DNA of 64,000 bases from VYFG01 sp965213885 (GTDB lineage Bacteria > Pseudomonadota > Gammaproteobacteria > Arenicellales > Poriferihabitantaceae): positions 1,054,001-1,118,000 of the forward strand of contig OZ243919.1 in assembly GCA_965213885.1 (NCBI GenBank), read 5' to 3'. The notes beneath the pieces were generated by a model, which did no database searches, was not told the origin of the DNA, and was given only the letters and a program-made list of their open reading frames with translations. Made by a program: the position numbers and the translations under genes. Numbering within the stretch: the first letter of the stretch is position 1; every line of letters starts with the position of its first letter. Positions 26,970 through 36,506 of the stretch are shown piece by piece.

Positions 26970-27674
26970 TCAGGCACCGCCGGCGGGGTCGCCGTTCTGC
27001 CTGATCTTCTTGACCAGCCTGAGGAGGTACTTGGCAATATAGGGAAACACCGCCAGCAGGATGAAGGACGCGATCATCACGGGTGACAGCAGGCCTTTCA
27101 CCGACTCCAGCCGTGCAAGCTGGGTGCCGGCATTGACGAACACCATGCTTCCCGGCGCCATGCCGATGAACGAGGCCAGGGCGTAGGTCAGTGTCCGGAT
27201 CGGAGTCAGTCCCATGAGCAGGTTTACGGCAAAGAACGGGAATACGGGAACCAGCCGCATGGAAAACAGGTAGAGCGCACCCTCCCGGCGGAAGTTCTCC
27301 CGGATGGCGCCCAGCCGCTCTCCCATTCTGGATTCGACGAGATCGCGGAACAGGTATCGTGCAAGCAGGAACGCGATGGTGGCGCCGATGGTGGCGGAAA
27401 ACAGTACCACCAGGGATCCCACGACGAAACCGAAAATCGCACCCCCGACCAGTGTCAGGACCAGTGCCCCCGGGATCGATGACGCTGTTACCACGATGTA
27501 GACTGCGGCGTAGACAAGCAGGGAGCCGACCGGGTTGGCCGCGCGATGCTGACGGATGGTTTCCAGTTGGGACTGGACGAAGTCCAGACTGAGATAGTGC
27601 CTTGGCCCGAAAAGGACAAAACCGCCGACGGCGGCGATCAACAGGACCAGTACCAGGATCTTGGCTTTTGACAT
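26970..27674 (-). CDS. TVP38/TMEM64 (DedA-like, VTT domain) membrane protein
   Basis: 234 residues, with an N-terminal signal-anchor helix and five or six membrane segments. It has the VTT-domain core ASSIPGALVLTLVGGAIFG and, later, RLVPVFPFFAVNLLMG and FIGMAPGSMVFVNAG. Members act as lipid or metabolite scramblases/transporters, but most bacterial ones are uncharacterised. The immediate pairing with a MerA-like flavoprotein is a recurrent arrangement and suggests a joint role in redox or metal stress (inference). Confidence 0.88.
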   Translation of the reverse strand: MSKAKILVLVLLIAAVGGFVLFGPRHYLSLDFVQSQLETIRQHRAANPVGSLLVYAAVYIVVTASSIPGALVLTLVGGAIFGFVVGSLVVLFSATIGATIAFLLARYLFRDLVESRMGERLGAIRENFRREGALYLFSMRLVPVFPFFAVNLLMGLTPIRTLTYALASFIGMAPGSMVFVNAGTQLARLESVKGLLSPVMIASFILLAVFPYIAKYLLRLVKKIRQNGDPAGGA

Positions 27675-27857
27675 GGGTCTTGAATACCGAGTTCGATGTT
27701 GGCAGGGTCGCGGACAACTCCCGACTAGAACATACGGACTCCCGGGAGGACAAGAAGGTTCCCCTGCGGATTGATATCCGCCGGAAGTGTAACGGAAAAC
27801 AGGAGCCGGCCTACCCTGATGAACGGTAGTGCCGGCAATTCGGACGGCAGGTCCGGG

Positions 27858-29105
27858 TTATGTCATCTTGGCGATCAGTGCATCGGCAAAGCCGCTGGTG
27901 GAAACTTCCCTGGCGCCATCCATCAGTCTGGCGAAGTCATAGGTCACGGTCTTTTCCGCCAGCACCCTGACAAACGCATCGTTGATCAGGTTCGCGGCCT
28001 CCTGCCAGCCCATGTGCTCCAGCATCATCACGCCGGAAAACATCAGCGAGGAGGGGTTCACCTTGTTCTGGTTGGCGTACTTGGGCGCGGTGCCGTGGGT
28101 TGCCTCGAACACGGCCACATCGTCGGAGATATTGGCGCCCGGGGCGATGCCGATGCCTCCCACCTCCGCCGCCACCGCGTCGGACAGGTAGTCGCCGTTC
28201 AGGTTCATCGTGGCCAGGACGTCGAACTCGGCTGGCCGGAGTTGCAGCAACTGGAAAGTGATGTCAGCGATCCGGTCCTTGATGACGATCTTTCCTTCCG
28301 GCACCTGGCCACCGTGTACCTCCCAGAGCTCTTCCTCGGTCACGATCCGGTCGCGGAACTCCTCCTTGGCAAGCTCATACCCCCAGTTGCGGAATCCACC
28401 CTCGGTGAACTTCATGATGTTGCCCTTGTGTACAAGCGTGACACTGGCACGACCGTGGTCGATGGCGTACTGGATCGCCTTGCGAATGAGACGGCGTGAC
28501 CCGAAGGGGCTGACCGGCTTGATTCCAAGGGCCGCCCCCTCGAAGAATTCCGCACCCATTTCCTCGCGCAGGAACCTGGCGAGCTTCTCGTTTTCCGGGG
28601 TGCCGCTTTCGTACTCGATGCCACAGTAAACATCCTCGGTGTTCTCGCGGAATATCACCACGTCAACTTCCTCAGGACGACGCAGCGGCGAGGGTACGCC
28701 CTGGTAATAGCGTACTGGTCGCACGCAGGCAAACAGATCCATTTCCTGGCGCAGGGAGACGTTGAGGGAACGGAAGCCTCCGCCCACCGGTGTGGTCAGG
28801 GGCCCCTTGATGGCGACTCTGAGATCCCGGATGGCGGCCAGGGTCTCTTCCGGGAAATAGTCCCCGCCATAGATGCCCGCCGCCTTTTCCCCCATGTAGA
28901 GTTCGCACCACGCGACCCTGCGTCTGCCGCCGTAGGCCTTCTCCACGGCAGCGTCCCAGATGCGCAGAGAGGCCGAGGTGATGTCGGGTCCGATGCCATC
29001 TCCTTCGACAAAACCGAGGACTGGCTGGTCCGGCACGTTGAGCTTGCCGTTGGACAGGGAAATCCGGGTGCCGCTTTCCGGCATTTTGATGTGCTGGTAG
29101 GTCAT
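27858..29105 (-). CDS. icd: Isocitrate dehydrogenase, NADP-dependent
   Basis: 415 residues from ATG 29105, almost the same length as E. coli Icd (416). The longer frame to 29195 adds 30 residues with no family match. The substrate loop reads GGGFRSLNVSLRQEMDL, with the serine that is phosphorylated by AceK in enterics. The C-terminal domain has ATHGTAPKYANQNKVNP and SSLMFSGVMMLEHMGW. It converts isocitrate to 2-oxoglutarate in the TCA cycle and generates NADPH. It is divergent from the propionate genes, so their promoters share the next gap. Confidence 0.96.
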   Translation of the reverse strand: MTYQHIKMPESGTRISLSNGKLNVPDQPVLGFVEGDGIGPDITSASLRIWDAAVEKAYGGRRRVAWCELYMGEKAAGIYGGDYFPEETLAAIRDLRVAIKGPLTTPVGGGFRSLNVSLRQEMDLFACVRPVRYYQGVPSPLRRPEEVDVVIFRENTEDVYCGIEYESGTPENEKLARFLREEMGAEFFEGAALGIKPVSPFGSRRLIRKAIQYAIDHGRASVTLVHKGNIMKFTEGGFRNWGYELAKEEFRDRIVTEEELWEVHGGQVPEGKIVIKDRIADITFQLLQLRPAEFDVLATMNLNGDYLSDAVAAEVGGIGIAPGANISDDVAVFEATHGTAPKYANQNKVNPSSLMFSGVMMLEHMGWQEAANLINDAFVRVLAEKTVTYDFARLMDGAREVSTSGFADALIAKMT

Positions 29106-29467
29106 TTCTCGTTGTTCGGGAGGAGACTTGTGTGGATCGGATTTTGCCTGAAATCCGCGTCGGTGGCGATCCGACCAACTGTGGAAATCAGCCATCCCCG
29201 CCGTCAGGACCGGCTATCCGCCCACATGCTTCCGTCCCGGGCGCCGGTCCCCCGTGGGAAATCTGCCCATGAAGGACCGGGTCCCGCTGCTGCGACTGGA
29301 TCGCGGCCCACACCGGGCCCATGTATCGCCGGGCACACCTGGGGATGATCCGGCAATGCCCGACATGGCTCAAACCATGGTCTAGCCTTTCGCCGGGATT
29401 GGCATCTGTTCATGCCGTGGGCTTTGGGCTATATTGATCGCCCTGATAATTAACTGCCTGAAATCCA
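29106..29467. other. Divergent promoter region, icd / methylmalonyl-CoA mutase
   Basis: About 360 bases between divergent genes, expected to hold both promoters. A TATATT at about 29432-29437 could be the -10 of the mutase operon, though no good -35 is obvious. I looked for a cobalamin riboswitch because the mutase needs B12; the conserved B12-box sequence was not seen. Confidence 0.4.
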
Positions 29468-31603
29468 ATGACAAAACTTCCGAACAATCTGGATCTATGG
29501 CGTCAGGCCGCCGCTGCGGATCTCAAGGACAGGGAGGTCGGGGTGCTCAACTGGGAGACGCCGGAGGGAATTCAGGTCAAACCGCTGTATACCGCGGCGG
29601 ATCTGGAGAAGCTGGAGTTTGTCGATACCCTGCCGGGTTTCCCTCCCTATACGCGGGGACCCAGAGCCACCATGTATGCCGGCCGTCCCTGGACGGTGCG
29701 CCAGTATGCCGGCTTCTCCACCGCCGAGGAATCCAACGACTTCTACCGCAAGAACCTGGCGGCCGGCCAGGCGGGGCTGTCGGTTGCGTTCGATCTTGCC
29801 ACCCACCGGGGTTACGACTCGGACCATCCGAGGGTGCGGGGCGATGTGGGCAAGGCCGGCGTCGCCATTGACTCCGTGGAGGACATGAAGATCCTGTTCG
29901 ACCGGATTCCGCTGGACAGGATGTCGGTTTCCATGACCATGAACGGCGCGGTACTGCCGGTCATGGCGATGTATGTCGTCGCCGCCGAGGAGCAGGGCGT
30001 GGAGCGAAGTTCACTGTCCGGCACGCTGCAGAATGACATCCTGAAGGAATTCATGGTGCGGAACACCTACATCTATCCGCCAGGACCTTCGATGCGCATC
30101 GTCTCCGACATCATCGCGTTCACCGCCGGGGAGATGCCGCGATTCAATCCCATCTCCATTTCCGGATACCATATGCAGGAGGCGGGCGCTACCTGTATCC
30201 AGGAACTGGCCTACACCCTTGCGGATGGTCTTGAGTACGTGCGCTCGGCGGTGGATGCCGGCCTGGAGGTGGACCGGTTCGCACCGCGCCTGTCATTCTT
30301 CTTCGCCATCGGCATGAACTTTTTCATGGAGGTGGCCAAGCTGCGCGCGGCAAGGACCCTGTGGGCGGAACTGATGCAGGAAAGGTTCCAGCCCATGGAC
30401 GAGCGTTCCCTCATGCTGCGCACCCACTGCCAGACCTCCGGGGTGAGCCTCACCAGCCTCGATCCCTACAACAATGTGATCCGCACCACCATCGAGGCCA
30501 TGGCGGCCGTGCTGGGCGGGACCCAGTCGCTGCACACCAATGCCTTCGACGAGGCCCTGGCGTTGCCCACGGACAATTCCGCCCGCATCGCCCGCAACAC
30601 CCAGCTCATCCTGCAGCACGAGGCGGGCCTGACCAGGGTAGTGGATCCCATGGCCGGTTCCTATTACCTGGAGAGCCTCACCGGCAGCCTGGTGAACGAG
30701 GCCCGCAAGGTGATTGCGGAAGTGGATGAACTGGGCGGCATGACCTGTGCGGTGGAGGCCGGTCTGCCGAAGCTTCGCATCGAAGAGGCCGCTGCCAGGC
30801 GCCAGGCCCGCATTGACCGGGGGGAGGAGGTCATCGTCGGGGTGAACCGGTTCCGGCGCGAGGAGGAAGAACAGATCGACATCCTGGTGGTGGACAACGA
30901 TACGGTCCTGGAAAGCCAGTTGTCACGGCTGGAGGCCGTCCGGGCCGGCAGGGATGAAGAAGCCTGCCGGAATGCGCTGGAGGCGCTGTCGAAGTCCGCT
31001 GCAGCAGGAGACAACCTGTTGGCAGGGGCGGTGGATGCGGCGCGTGCGCGCGCCACCGTGGGAGAGATTTCCGCCGCCCTGGAGCAGGAGTTCGGCCGCC
31101 ACCGGGCGGAGATCCGCTCCATCACCGGCGTTTACGGCTCGTACTATGATGGCGACGATGAATTTGCTGCCCTCCGGTCGAGAATCGATCATTTCGCCGA
31201 AAAGGAGGGCCGGCGGCCCCGCATGCTGGTGGTGAAGTTGGGACAGGACGGTCACGACCGTGGCGCCAAGGTCATTGCAACGTCCTTCGCGGACATGGGG
31301 TTCGATGTGGATGTCGGGCCGCTGTTTCAGACCCCGGAGGAGGCGGTCCGCCAGGCGATCGAAAATGATGTCCACCTGATCGGCATCTCGTCTCAGGCCG
31401 CAGGTCATCGCACCCTGGTGCCCGGGGTGATGGATTCCCTCGCGGCCCAGGGAGCGGACGATATCCTGGTGATCTGTGGCGGCGTGATCCCCCCGGGTGA
31501 CTATGACATGCTGAGAGACGCCGGGGTGGCGGCCATCTTCGGTCCCGGCACCAATATTCCGGAGGCCGCCGGGGCGATCATTGATATACTGGAAGCAGCC
31601 TGA
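29468..31603 (+). CDS. scpA: Methylmalonyl-CoA mutase
   Basis: 711 residues, the single-chain homodimeric form. The N-terminal TIM-barrel domain has RGPRATMYAGRPWTVRQYAG at the substrate site and TNAFDEALALPTDNSAR. The C-terminal cobalamin domain has the base-off B12 motif GQDGHDRGAKVIA followed by the conserved glycines. It rearranges (R)-methylmalonyl-CoA to succinyl-CoA. It heads a five-gene propionyl-CoA operon (mutase, carboxylase beta, alpha, MeaB, epimerase). Confidence 0.97.
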   Translation: MTKLPNNLDLWRQAAAADLKDREVGVLNWETPEGIQVKPLYTAADLEKLEFVDTLPGFPPYTRGPRATMYAGRPWTVRQYAGFSTAEESNDFYRKNLAAGQAGLSVAFDLATHRGYDSDHPRVRGDVGKAGVAIDSVEDMKILFDRIPLDRMSVSMTMNGAVLPVMAMYVVAAEEQGVERSSLSGTLQNDILKEFMVRNTYIYPPGPSMRIVSDIIAFTAGEMPRFNPISISGYHMQEAGATCIQELAYTLADGLEYVRSAVDAGLEVDRFAPRLSFFFAIGMNFFMEVAKLRAARTLWAELMQERFQPMDERSLMLRTHCQTSGVSLTSLDPYNNVIRTTIEAMAAVLGGTQSLHTNAFDEALALPTDNSARIARNTQLILQHEAGLTRVVDPMAGSYYLESLTGSLVNEARKVIAEVDELGGMTCAVEAGLPKLRIEEAAARRQARIDRGEEVIVGVNRFRREEEEQIDILVVDNDTVLESQLSRLEAVRAGRDEEACRNALEALSKSAAAGDNLLAGAVDAARARATVGEISAALEQEFGRHRAEIRSITGVYGSYYDGDDEFAALRSRIDHFAEKEGRRPRMLVVKLGQDGHDRGAKVIATSFADMGFDVDVGPLFQTPEEAVRQAIENDVHLIGISSQAAGHRTLVPGVMDSLAAQGADDILVICGGVIPPGDYDMLRDAGVAAIFGPGTNIPEAAGAIIDILEAA

Positions 31604-31653
31604 GTCTCCGGTCGGGACCAGGCTTCCCGCAAAAGCCAATTCGAATCTAATCC

Positions 31654-33186
31654 ATGCAAGAGATCATTCATCAACTGGAACAGAAGCGTGCCGAGGCCAA
31701 GCTCGGTGGCGGTGAAAAGAGGATCGAAGCCCAGCACACACGGGGAAAGCTGACCGCCCGGGAGCGCCTAGACATACTCCTGGACGAGGGGAGCTTCGAG
31801 GAATGGGATATCTTCGTCGAACATCGCTGTACCGATTTCGGAATGCAGGACAAGGCCATTCCCGGCGATGGTGTCGTGGTGGGATATGGAACCATCAACG
31901 GCCGCCTGGTGTTCGTGTACAGCCAGGATTTCACGGTTTTCGGCGGTTCCCTGTCCGAAGCCCATGCCGAGAAAATCTGCAAGGTGATGGATCAGGCCAT
32001 GAAAGTGGGCGCGCCGGTGATCGGCATTTCCGATTCCGGTGGTGCCCGGATCCAGGAAGGAGTGGCTTCGCTGGGCGGCTATGCCGAGGTATTCCAGCGC
32101 AACGTCATGTCTTCCGGGGTGGTGCCGCAGATATCCCTCATCATGGGACCCTGTGCCGGAGGCGCGGTGTATTCCCCGGCAATGACGGATTTCATTTTCA
32201 TGGTGCAGGAAAGTTCCTATATGTTTGTCACCGGCCCGGATGTGGTCAGGACGGTGACCCATGAAAGTGTCACCGCCGAGGATCTCGGCGGTGCCGGCAC
32301 CCATACCTCCCGCTCCGGGGTGGCGGATCTCGGGTTCGGCAATGATGTGGATGCATTGCTCATGACCCGGCGGTTTTTCGACTTTCTGCCTGCAAACAAC
32401 CGGGAGAAGCCGCCCCATCGGAGTACCGAGGACCCCGAGTCCAGGGTGGAGACGTCCCTGGACAGCCTGGTTCCGGACAATCCGAACCAGCCCTATGACA
32501 TGAAGGAGCTGATCGTCAAGCTCGCGGACGAGGGGGACTTTTTCGAACTGAAGCCGGATTACGCGAAGAACATCGTCACCGGGTTCGCCCGCCTGCAAGG
32601 CAACCCGGTGGGCATCGTCGCCAACCAGCCCATGGTGCTGGCCGGTTGTCTCGATATCAATGCCTCGGTCAAGGCCGGGCGTTTCGTGCGATTCTGCGAT
32701 GCATTCAACATTCCGATCATCACCCTGGTGGACGTACCCGGGTTCATGCCCGGTACTTCCCAGGAATACGGCGGCATCATCCGCCACGGTGCCAAGCTGC
32801 TCTACGCCTACGCGGAGTGCACCGTGCCCAAGATCACGGTGATCACCCGCAAGGCCTACGGGGGTGCCTACGACGTCATGGCGTCCAAGCATCTGCGCGG
32901 TGACGTGAACTTTGCCTGGCCCAGCGCCGAGATCGCGGTGATGGGCCCCAAGGGCGCGGTGGAGATCATCTTCCGCGAGGACGCAAGGGATTCCGACAAG
33001 CTGGCCGAGCGGACGGAGGAATACCGGCAGAAGTTCGCCAATCCCTTCGTCGCGGGACGCCGTGGCTACATCGACGACGTGATCCTGCCGCGGGACACAC
33101 GCAGGCGGATCTGTCGTTCCCTGGCCATGCTGGGAGAGAAGAACATCAGCAATCCGTGGAAGAAACACGGCAATATTCCACTTTGA
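31654..33186 (+). CDS. pccB: Propionyl-CoA carboxylase beta subunit
   Basis: 510 residues, a typical acyl-CoA carboxyltransferase with two crotonase-like halves. Early sequence is GKLTARERLDILLDEGSFEEWD; the acyl-CoA oxyanion region reads SDSGGARIQEGVASLGGYAE, and FMPGTSQEYGGIIRHGAKLL and RKAYGGAYDVMASK come later. It transfers the carboxyl group from biotin to propionyl-CoA. It lies directly upstream of the biotin-carrying alpha subunit. Acetyl- or methylcrotonyl-CoA specificity is less likely given the mutase, MeaB and epimerase neighbours. Confidence 0.95.
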   Translation: MQEIIHQLEQKRAEAKLGGGEKRIEAQHTRGKLTARERLDILLDEGSFEEWDIFVEHRCTDFGMQDKAIPGDGVVVGYGTINGRLVFVYSQDFTVFGGSLSEAHAEKICKVMDQAMKVGAPVIGISDSGGARIQEGVASLGGYAEVFQRNVMSSGVVPQISLIMGPCAGGAVYSPAMTDFIFMVQESSYMFVTGPDVVRTVTHESVTAEDLGGAGTHTSRSGVADLGFGNDVDALLMTRRFFDFLPANNREKPPHRSTEDPESRVETSLDSLVPDNPNQPYDMKELIVKLADEGDFFELKPDYAKNIVTGFARLQGNPVGIVANQPMVLAGCLDINASVKAGRFVRFCDAFNIPIITLVDVPGFMPGTSQEYGGIIRHGAKLLYAYAECTVPKITVITRKAYGGAYDVMASKHLRGDVNFAWPSAEIAVMGPKGAVEIIFREDARDSDKLAERTEEYRQKFANPFVAGRRGYIDDVILPRDTRRRICRSLAMLGEKNISNPWKKHGNIPL

Positions 33187-33198
33187 TCCGGGAACGCC

Positions 33199-35199
33199 AT
33201 GTTCAAGAAGATCCTGATCGCCAACCGTGCAGAAATCGCCTGCCGGGTGATTCGAACCGCCCGGCGAATGGGCATCGCCACGGTGGCAGTGTATTCCGAT
33301 GCCGACCGCAACGCGCGCCACGTGGAAGAGGCGGACGAAGCGATCCACATCGGCGCCGCCCCGGCAACGGAGAGCTACCTGGTTGCCGAGCGGATTTTTC
33401 AGGCCTGCCGGGATACCGGCGCGGAAGCTGTACATCCCGGCTACGGCTTTCTCTCCGAAAACTCCGCCTTCGCGGCGGGCCTTGAGGCCGAGGGCATCAC
33501 GTTCATCGGTCCCGGAAAACGCGCCATCGAGGCAATGGGTGACAAGATCACCTCCAAGCACATCGCCGAAGAGGCCGGAGTGAACGTGATACCCGGTCAC
33601 ACCGATGTGGTGAAGGATGCCGACGAAGCCGTGACCATCGCCGGGGGTGTCGGTTATCCCGTGATGATCAAGGCCAGCGCCGGGGGCGGCGGCAAGGGCA
33701 TGCGGGTCGCCTTTGACGAGGCAGAGTGCCGTGACGGTTTCGAGCGCGCCACCGGCGAGGCGATATCGAGTTTCGGCGACGGCCGGATCTTCATCGAGAA
33801 GTTCATTGAGCAACCCCGGCACATCGAGATTCAGGTCATCGCCGACGCACACGGCAACGTGGTGACGCTGAACGAACGTGAATGCTCGATCCAGCGCCGC
33901 CACCAGAAGGTGGTGGAGGAGTCGCCGTCTCCCTTCATCGACCCGGAGACCCGGGAGGCCATGAGCGCCCAGGCGATCGCACTGGCCCGGGCGGTGGACT
34001 ACCGCTCCGCCGGCACGGTGGAACTGATCGTGGACGCCCATCGCAATTTCTACTTCCTCGAGATGAATACCCGGCTGCAGGTGGAGCATCCGGTCACCGA
34101 ACTGGTCACCGGTTTCGACCTGGTGGAACTGATGATCCGGGTCGCCGCGGGCGAGCGTCTGCCCATTACCCAGAACGATGTCGGCATCCGCGGCTGGGCC
34201 ATGGAATCCCGGATCTACGCGGAGAGTCCGTTCCGCAACTTCCTGCCTTCCACCGGGCGGCTGGTGAGGTACCGTCCGCCGCCCGAAAGCGAGTCGGTGA
34301 GGGTGGATACCGGGGTCATCGAGGGCTCCGAAATCTCCATGTACTACGATCCCATGATCGCCAAGCTGGTGACCTGGGGAGCGGACAGGGAGGAGGCGAT
34401 CCGGACCATGCGGCAGGCACTGGACCGTTACTACATACGCGGTGTGGACACCAACCTGCCGTTCGTCTCCGCAATCATGTCCCATCCCCGCTTCCAGTGC
34501 GGCGAGATGACCACCAATTTCATCGCCGAGGAATATCCCCAGGGCTTCCAGGCCAATGCCGTCGACCTCGGTGATCCCGAAGTGCCGGCCGCGTTGCTGG
34601 CCTGCATCCATTACCGCCTGATGCTGCGGGCCGGCACGATTGCCGGCCAGATGCCGGGGCATGGCCGCAACTTCGATCATCGACTGGTGGTGCTCATGGG
34701 CGGACAGCGTCATGCCGTCGAGGTGAACCGCGATGGGGACGTGTGGCGCCTGGTCAACGGACAGCGCAGTATGCGGCTGGCGGACCAATGGCGGCTGATG
34801 GATCCGGTCTATGTCGGCCAACTGGATGAAGAACCGGTCTGCATGCAGGTCGAGCGGCCCGGTGACGGCATTGTCTATCGCATCGTCTACCGCGGACTGC
34901 CCATGGAGGCTCGGGTGCTCAGCGAATCCGGTTCGGCCCATTTCGCCAAGATGCCCGTCAAGTCATCACCGGACCTGTCCGGCTTTCTGCTGTCGCCCAT
35001 GCCAGGGCTCCTGTTGTCGGTAGCGGTGTCCCCGGGCCAGTCGGTCAAGGCCGGAGAGGTTCTCGCGGTCATCGAGGCGATGAAAATGGAGAACGCCCTG
35101 CGCTCGGAACGGGATGCAGTGGTGGAAAAGGTGCTGGTGGAACCAGGCAATACCCTGGAGGTGGATCAGCCCATCATCGCATTCGAGGCTCAGGGCTGA
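33199..35199 (+). CDS. pccA: Propionyl-CoA carboxylase alpha subunit (biotin carboxylase and carrier)
   Basis: 666 residues. The biotin carboxylase domain at about 1-450 begins KILIANRAEIACRVI, with the ATP-grasp glycine loop KASAGGGGKGMRV and the catalytic region EMNTRLQVEHPVTE. A linking BT domain follows, then the biotinyl domain, whose acceptor lysine sits in EAMKMEN near residue 628. It carboxylates biotin with ATP and bicarbonate for PccB. There is a 12-base gap after pccB. Confidence 0.95.
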   Translation: MFKKILIANRAEIACRVIRTARRMGIATVAVYSDADRNARHVEEADEAIHIGAAPATESYLVAERIFQACRDTGAEAVHPGYGFLSENSAFAAGLEAEGITFIGPGKRAIEAMGDKITSKHIAEEAGVNVIPGHTDVVKDADEAVTIAGGVGYPVMIKASAGGGGKGMRVAFDEAECRDGFERATGEAISSFGDGRIFIEKFIEQPRHIEIQVIADAHGNVVTLNERECSIQRRHQKVVEESPSPFIDPETREAMSAQAIALARAVDYRSAGTVELIVDAHRNFYFLEMNTRLQVEHPVTELVTGFDLVELMIRVAAGERLPITQNDVGIRGWAMESRIYAESPFRNFLPSTGRLVRYRPPPESESVRVDTGVIEGSEISMYYDPMIAKLVTWGADREEAIRTMRQALDRYYIRGVDTNLPFVSAIMSHPRFQCGEMTTNFIAEEYPQGFQANAVDLGDPEVPAALLACIHYRLMLRAGTIAGQMPGHGRNFDHRLVVLMGGQRHAVEVNRDGDVWRLVNGQRSMRLADQWRLMDPVYVGQLDEEPVCMQVERPGDGIVYRIVYRGLPMEARVLSESGSAHFAKMPVKSSPDLSGFLLSPMPGLLLSVAVSPGQSVKAGEVLAVIEAMKMENALRSERDAVVEKVLVEPGNTLEVDQPIIAFEAQG

Positions 35200-35203
35200 C
35201 GGC

Positions 35204-36184
35204 TTGATCGATACCCGACAACTCCGCGCCGGAGACCGACGTACCTTGGCCAAGGCCATCACCCTGATTGAATCGACCCGGGCCGAGGACCGGGTCGAGG
35301 CGGAGAAACTGCTGGAGCAGGTCATGCCCGATACCGGGCGGTCCCTTCGGCTGGGCATTTCCGGAATTCCGGGCGTCGGCAAATCCACTTTCATCGATGC
35401 GCTTGGCCGTTTGCTCATCGGCTTGGATCAGCGTGTCGCCGTGCTGACCGTAGACCCCAGTTCCGCCCTCAGCGGCGGTGCCATACTCGGTGACAAGACA
35501 CGCATGTCCTGGCTGGCGGTGCAGCCGCTGGCCTACATCCGTCCCTCGCCCGCAGGGATGACCCTGGGTGGCGTGGCCCGGCGCACCCGGGAGGCCATAC
35601 TGCTCTGCGAGGCCGCAGGATATGACGTGGTGATCGTGGAAACCGTGGGCGTGGGCCAGTCGGAATCCCTGGTCGCGGAGATGACGGATGTCTTCGTGCT
35701 CATGTTCCTTCCCGGTGCCGGGGACGACCTGCAGAGCATCAAGCGCGGCGTCATGGAGCTCGCCGATCTGGTGGTTGTGAACAAGGCGGACGGCGATCTC
35801 CTGACCAGGTCGGGGATCGCCGTTGCCGACCTGCAGTATGCGCTGCACATGCTGCGGCCGCGATTGCCCGGTTGGTCGACTCCCGTTCTGGCGGTCTCCA
35901 GCCGGGAGCGTCGCGGCATCGATGCGGTATGGGACAGGATCATCGAGTACCGCCAGGCCCTTGCCGAGGACGGCGGGCTGGAGGCACGCCGCAGGCAACA
36001 GTCGGTGGACTGGCTCTGGCGGGAGACCGGCGAACTGCTGCTGGAGGCCCTGCGGGCCGATCCGTCGTTCAGACGGGAGATGGCGCAATTGCAAGATCAG
36101 GTGCGTAGTGGAACAATACCGGCTTCCGTTGCCGCCGCCAGGCTGGCACGGGAATTCATATCCGCTTCCCGGCCCGGCCGGTGA
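35204..36184 (+). CDS. meaB: MeaB/ArgK-type GTPase, methylmalonyl-CoA mutase chaperone
   Basis: 326 residues from TTG 35204; a reading from 35114 would overlap pccA by 86 bases. It is a G3E-family GTPase: Walker A is GISGIPGVGKSTF, the switch region holds VIVETVGVGQSE, and the base-recognition motif is VVNKADGD. MeaB gates cofactor loading and protects the B12 mutase from inactivation. Position in the operon with the mutase supports that role over the old ArgK label. Confidence 0.92.
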   Translation: MIDTRQLRAGDRRTLAKAITLIESTRAEDRVEAEKLLEQVMPDTGRSLRLGISGIPGVGKSTFIDALGRLLIGLDQRVAVLTVDPSSALSGGAILGDKTRMSWLAVQPLAYIRPSPAGMTLGGVARRTREAILLCEAAGYDVVIVETVGVGQSESLVAEMTDVFVLMFLPGAGDDLQSIKRGVMELADLVVVNKADGDLLTRSGIAVADLQYALHMLRPRLPGWSTPVLAVSSRERRGIDAVWDRIIEYRQALAEDGGLEARRRQQSVDWLWRETGELLLEALRADPSFRREMAQLQDQVRSGTIPASVAAARLAREFISASRPGR

Positions 36185-36202
36185 GCCGGACGGACCCAAA
36201 TA

Positions 36203-36400
36203 ATGCCTACAACTGAACTGATCGAGCTGGCGAAAGAGTTTGAGCTGAAATTCAAAGAAAATATTGAGATCGGGTGGATGATTCGGGACGAACACGCGCC
36301 ATTGCTGCGGCGATGTATACGGGAAAATGACCCGACTCCCCTGCATGAGATGTTGGACCAACAGGCGTCTGACGTGTCGGAAAACAGTATTCTGCTCTAG
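36203..36400 (+). CDS. Small acidic protein of unknown function in the propionate operon
   Basis: 65 residues, beginning MPTTELIELAKEFELKFKEN. It is predicted helical, rich in Glu/Leu with scattered charges and one cysteine (RRCIRENDP), and has no membrane segment or known motif. It starts 19 bases after meaB on the same strand and precedes the epimerase by about 100 bases. Its DNA is less GC-rich than its neighbours. I do not recognise a family; conservation in other propionate operons would decide whether it is real. Confidence 0.45.
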   Translation: MPTTELIELAKEFELKFKENIEIGWMIRDEHAPLLRRCIRENDPTPLHEMLDQQASDVSENSILL

Positions 36401-36506
36401 AATATGGCCATGAATATACGCCATCGCGTGAGCGCGATAATCGACGCTGCGGCCGGGCGTACCGAGGACCGGTCCAGGGGGTATTCCCTTACGGAGTGTT
36501 GACACC

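Noticed and set aside
29106..29467. Cobalamin riboswitch upstream of the B12-dependent mutase
   Set aside because: The B12-box consensus was looked for and not found.
31768..34941. 1057-residue open frame antisense to pccB and pccA
   Set aside because: It mirrors high-GC genes on the other strand, is His/Gly/Asp-rich without domains, and both plus-strand genes are certain.
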